Source: Nageia nagi (taxonomy: Eukaryota; Pinophyta). Taken from it: a stretch of 64,000 nt of DNA. How positions within the stretch are numbered: position 1 is the stretch's first letter; every line of letters starts with the position of its first letter. The position numbers and the translations under genes are program-made. Positions 62,000 to 64,000 of the stretch are shown in pieces. The notes beneath the pieces are model-generated. The model did not search any database and had not been told where the DNA came from. It saw only the letters and a list, made by a program, of their open reading frames with translations. The DNA is taken from the NCBI GenBank assembly GCA_050084985.1, contig JBITNC010000001.1, forward strand, positions 172,546,001-172,610,000, written 5' to 3'.

Positions 62000-62725
62000 T
62001 TTTTAGTTCAAACTACAATTTGCCCTTGGAAGGGACTTTTACAAATGCCATTTGCCAAAATAAGAGTATTAGATCTCCATTGTTTTGATTTGCTTGCTTC
62101 TCTCCTTGATATGAACAACCTGTAAATCCTACACACATGCAAAAGACAATAACATCAAAGCATCTATGTATGACATGAATTGAATTGAAACTAGCATAAA
62201 ACAATAAAATGTATGAGCTCACAAGATTTTGGCAGCATTACCCTACTTCAAAAATGGGTCAAGATTCTCTCTAATTTGCTTTGTATTAGCTTGTATTTAT
62301 AGATTTTGGATGGGATGTTCAAAGGCTGGTAAGAGGAAGTGAAAAGCCACCGTAGGTCGTAACTGACCCCCTCTATCCACATCATCTTGGAAAGTTGAAA
62401 CATTTCAACTTTCTCTCGCTATTTTGGCTTCTTGTTCGGCTATTACAGAGTCACTGACGATTGTCATATGAACGTCAGCGATCACCTCAAAATGCCGGTG
62501 ACTATCTTGGGTCGTTGGCGACTGGTTTTTAATTTTGTGACAATATTAAAATGATCATTAAATAGCCAATTTTACCTAAAAAGAGTCATGTGACCACCTA
62601 TTTTGCATGTACTCAACAGGAGCTATCCAATAATAGGGTTTTTAGACCTATTTTATATTGTTGCAAAGAGTTATGATTATTTTAATGTTTACTAGTTAAG
62701 AAGGGGACATTTTTAGGTGTCTACA
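62000..62725 (-). repeat. 3' LTR of gypsy element G (left boundary not resolved)
   Basis: On the minus strand the purine tract CAAAAAGGGGCAAAA (62726-62740) is followed by TGTAGACACCTAAAAATG. A TATA box (CTATAAATAC, complement 62293-62302) lies 430 bp in. This LTR keeps many CG pairs, unlike most of the window. The left boundary is approximate. Confidence 0.65.
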
Positions 62726-62734
62726 TTTTGCCCC

Positions 62735-62777
62735 TTTTTGAATTATCAACCGAAAATGCGGTTGATAATTTCAAAAA
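62735..62777. other. Hairpin next to the purine tract of gypsy G
   Basis: A perfect 12 bp inverted repeat, AATTATCAACCG (62741-62752) and CGGTTGATAATT (62759-62770), with a 6 nt loop. It extends outward through TTTTTG and CAAAAA with one bulged base. Confidence 0.92.
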
Positions 62778-63421
62778 TATAGAATGAGAAGCTCTATTGC
62801 TTTTTTATGATATAAGTTTTGACTCAATTTCTTATATGAATCAAAATTATGATAAAATGTGTTTTCATTTTACATTTGATGTAGTTTTGAAAACAATTTT
62901 AAATATACTTCAGAAGTGACTATTTTCGGTATGACAATGTGCTGAGCTTGTGTGACAGTTGCATGACATTTCTGTTATGTCATTTTGCATGTCTAAATGC
63001 ACATGTACTATATAATTCCTCTTTAGTATATGAGTTTGATGGTGTTGTCCTTTATCCCGACAATGGGGTTTCAAGATGATCACCTGTAACAATGATACAT
63101 CACATCTTATCGTATTTTGATTTTCTTGACCAATTCAAGATTACTTTGAGAAAATTTTAATGTTCTCATGGCTATTTCTAAATGTAGCATTTTACTTCCA
63201 ATCACTAGTGTTTAGTGGTGATCATCGACATTTGTCTTAGAGTCACCGGCATTTACTTACAGTCACCGGCGTCCGTCTCCAAGTCATCGGGTGTTTCAAA
63301 AAGAAAAAGTTTTGACTTTTTCTTATTCACTACTTTTTAGCTATCACTTTCATTATTAGCCAGCATGAGTTTCCCTTGCAATCTTATTGATTTCCAGCTA
63401 TTGATATTCGGTACGATCACC
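62778..63421 (+). promoter_or_regulatory. Putative promoter region of PMD gene G with GTCACCGGC repeats
   Basis: This region separates the hairpin from the PMD start codon. Tandem units of about 20 bp with GTCACCGGCATTT or variants lie at about 63218-63298. A promoter role is inference from position only. Confidence 0.35.
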
Positions 63422-64000
63422 ATGCCTCCACGTAGATGCTCCACTGGACATTCTCGACCTATCCAGGAAGAGGTAGGGTTTTGAAATCACTTTCTTTTCT
63501 ATTTTTTATTTATAACTTGTAATTTAATAGTTTAATTTCAAAATTGAAATTGTGTATGACATTTAAAAATCATTTTGGTTGTTTTTATCAGATGAATTTT
63601 GCAAATCCTACTTTTATTTACATTTTTTGTGAAATTTTTTCATAATTCGACCTTGATCACTGACCTAGGCCGAACGATGATAGAGTCGCTGATGTTTGGA
63701 ATGCGAACACTGATGACTAAGTCTTACTTATTTGAAACACCGGCATTTTAGTATGAAATGCCACACATTTTTTTTTGAACTGAACCCTTTTTAACATTAT
63801 ATAGGTTCGAGACATCTTTGAGCCTTGAGGTAGATATCCCTCGATTCTACAGGAGGGTAGAGGTCTTCTAGGTCCAACCGATCATACCTTTTTTAGATCC
63901 ATCAGTTTTGGAGTGGGTCCACACATGGTGCACATTCATTGGGAGTATCCTTTATTGGCTACATTGGTAGACAGATGGGATGCAGTGACCTATACTTTTC
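63422..64000 (+). CDS. PMD gene of element G, 5' part, two exons, cut by window edge
   Basis: The proposed exon 1 (63422-63472) encodes MPPRRCSTGHSRPIQEE and ends GAAGAG before GTAGGG. The intron (63473-63804, 332 bp) ends in ATATAG. Exon 2 begins GTTCGA in the same frame, reads VRDIFEP, one TGA (63826-63828), then GRYPSILQEGRGLLGPT. The PMD start follows: VHIHWEYPLLATLVDRWDAV and TYTF at the edge. GR-LLGPT and PLL-LV-RWD align with the relic at 6755-8805, which has a phase-identical exon junction. The TGA may be a decayed CGA codon or may mark a wrong reading. PMD proteins act in transposons and in host gene silencing or meristem roles; which applies here is unknown. The gene runs opposite to the LTR of G. 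Confidence 0.65.

Overview
The window looks like an intergenic, transposon-packed stretch of a large plant nuclear genome. It is very AT-rich and poor in CG. It carries Ty1/copia and Ty3/gypsy gag-pol relics, plant mobile domain (PMD) genes, a DUF4283-type LINE ORF1 relic, a pentatricopeptide-repeat (PPR) fragment and a non-autonomous TR-GAG element. I found no intact ordinary host gene, no rRNA or tRNA gene and no bacterial, organellar or CRISPR sequence. A gymnosperm or another large-genome seed plant is my guess, held weakly. Coordinates of LTRs and target-site duplications (TSDs) were read by eye.

Layout, left to right. 1-5334: copia element A, minus strand, cut by the left edge. 5335-12627: minus-strand Ty3/gypsy material (element H) with a 5' LTR (11958-12627), a long decayed gag (9533-11893) and no pol, followed by an oppositely oriented PMD pseudogene (6755-8805). 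12628-13749: unclassified repeat. 13750 to about 43000: a plus-strand gypsy element (E) whose 5' LTR starts at 13750 and whose 3' LTR starts at 42688. E is the host of most of the nest. Its 5' LTR holds a short coding-free LTR element (13931-15559, TSD TGCTA), which itself holds a solo LTR (14555-15028, TSD AATGG). E's body holds an antisense PPR fragment and a gag relic. A minus-strand copia element C (21529-41533, TSD AATAC/AATGC) is inserted in E. C in turn holds a solo gypsy LTR (25284-25975, TSD TGTAG), a complete but dead plus-strand copia element B (27251-35487) and a young TR-GAG element (36513-39145, TSD GGTAA).

43222-47170: LINE ORF1 relic, an unrecognised decayed coding stretch, and a cluster of quasi-palindromes. 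From about 47500 onward come two more gypsy fragments (F and G). Each shows, in the minus direction, an LTR start, a polypurine tract and a hairpin, with a PMD gene on the opposite (plus) strand. F's PMD relic is split by copia element D (51994-59551, TSD ATTTG). G's PMD gene (from 63422) runs off the right edge and is the best preserved.

How the parts relate. A, B, C and D are one copia family: LTRs of about 500 bp, a tRNA-iMet-type primer site, a leader of 2.3-2.9 kb, one gag-pol frame, and a 3' UTR with a duplicated unit. All examined copies are inactivated. The TR-GAG element has an intact 308-residue gag and nearly identical LTRs, so it is the most recent arrival and must have depended on enzymes supplied from elsewhere. 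The most unusual theme is the PMD gene carried antisense inside gypsy elements, with what looks like a conserved intron and a covarying hairpin next to the polypurine tract.
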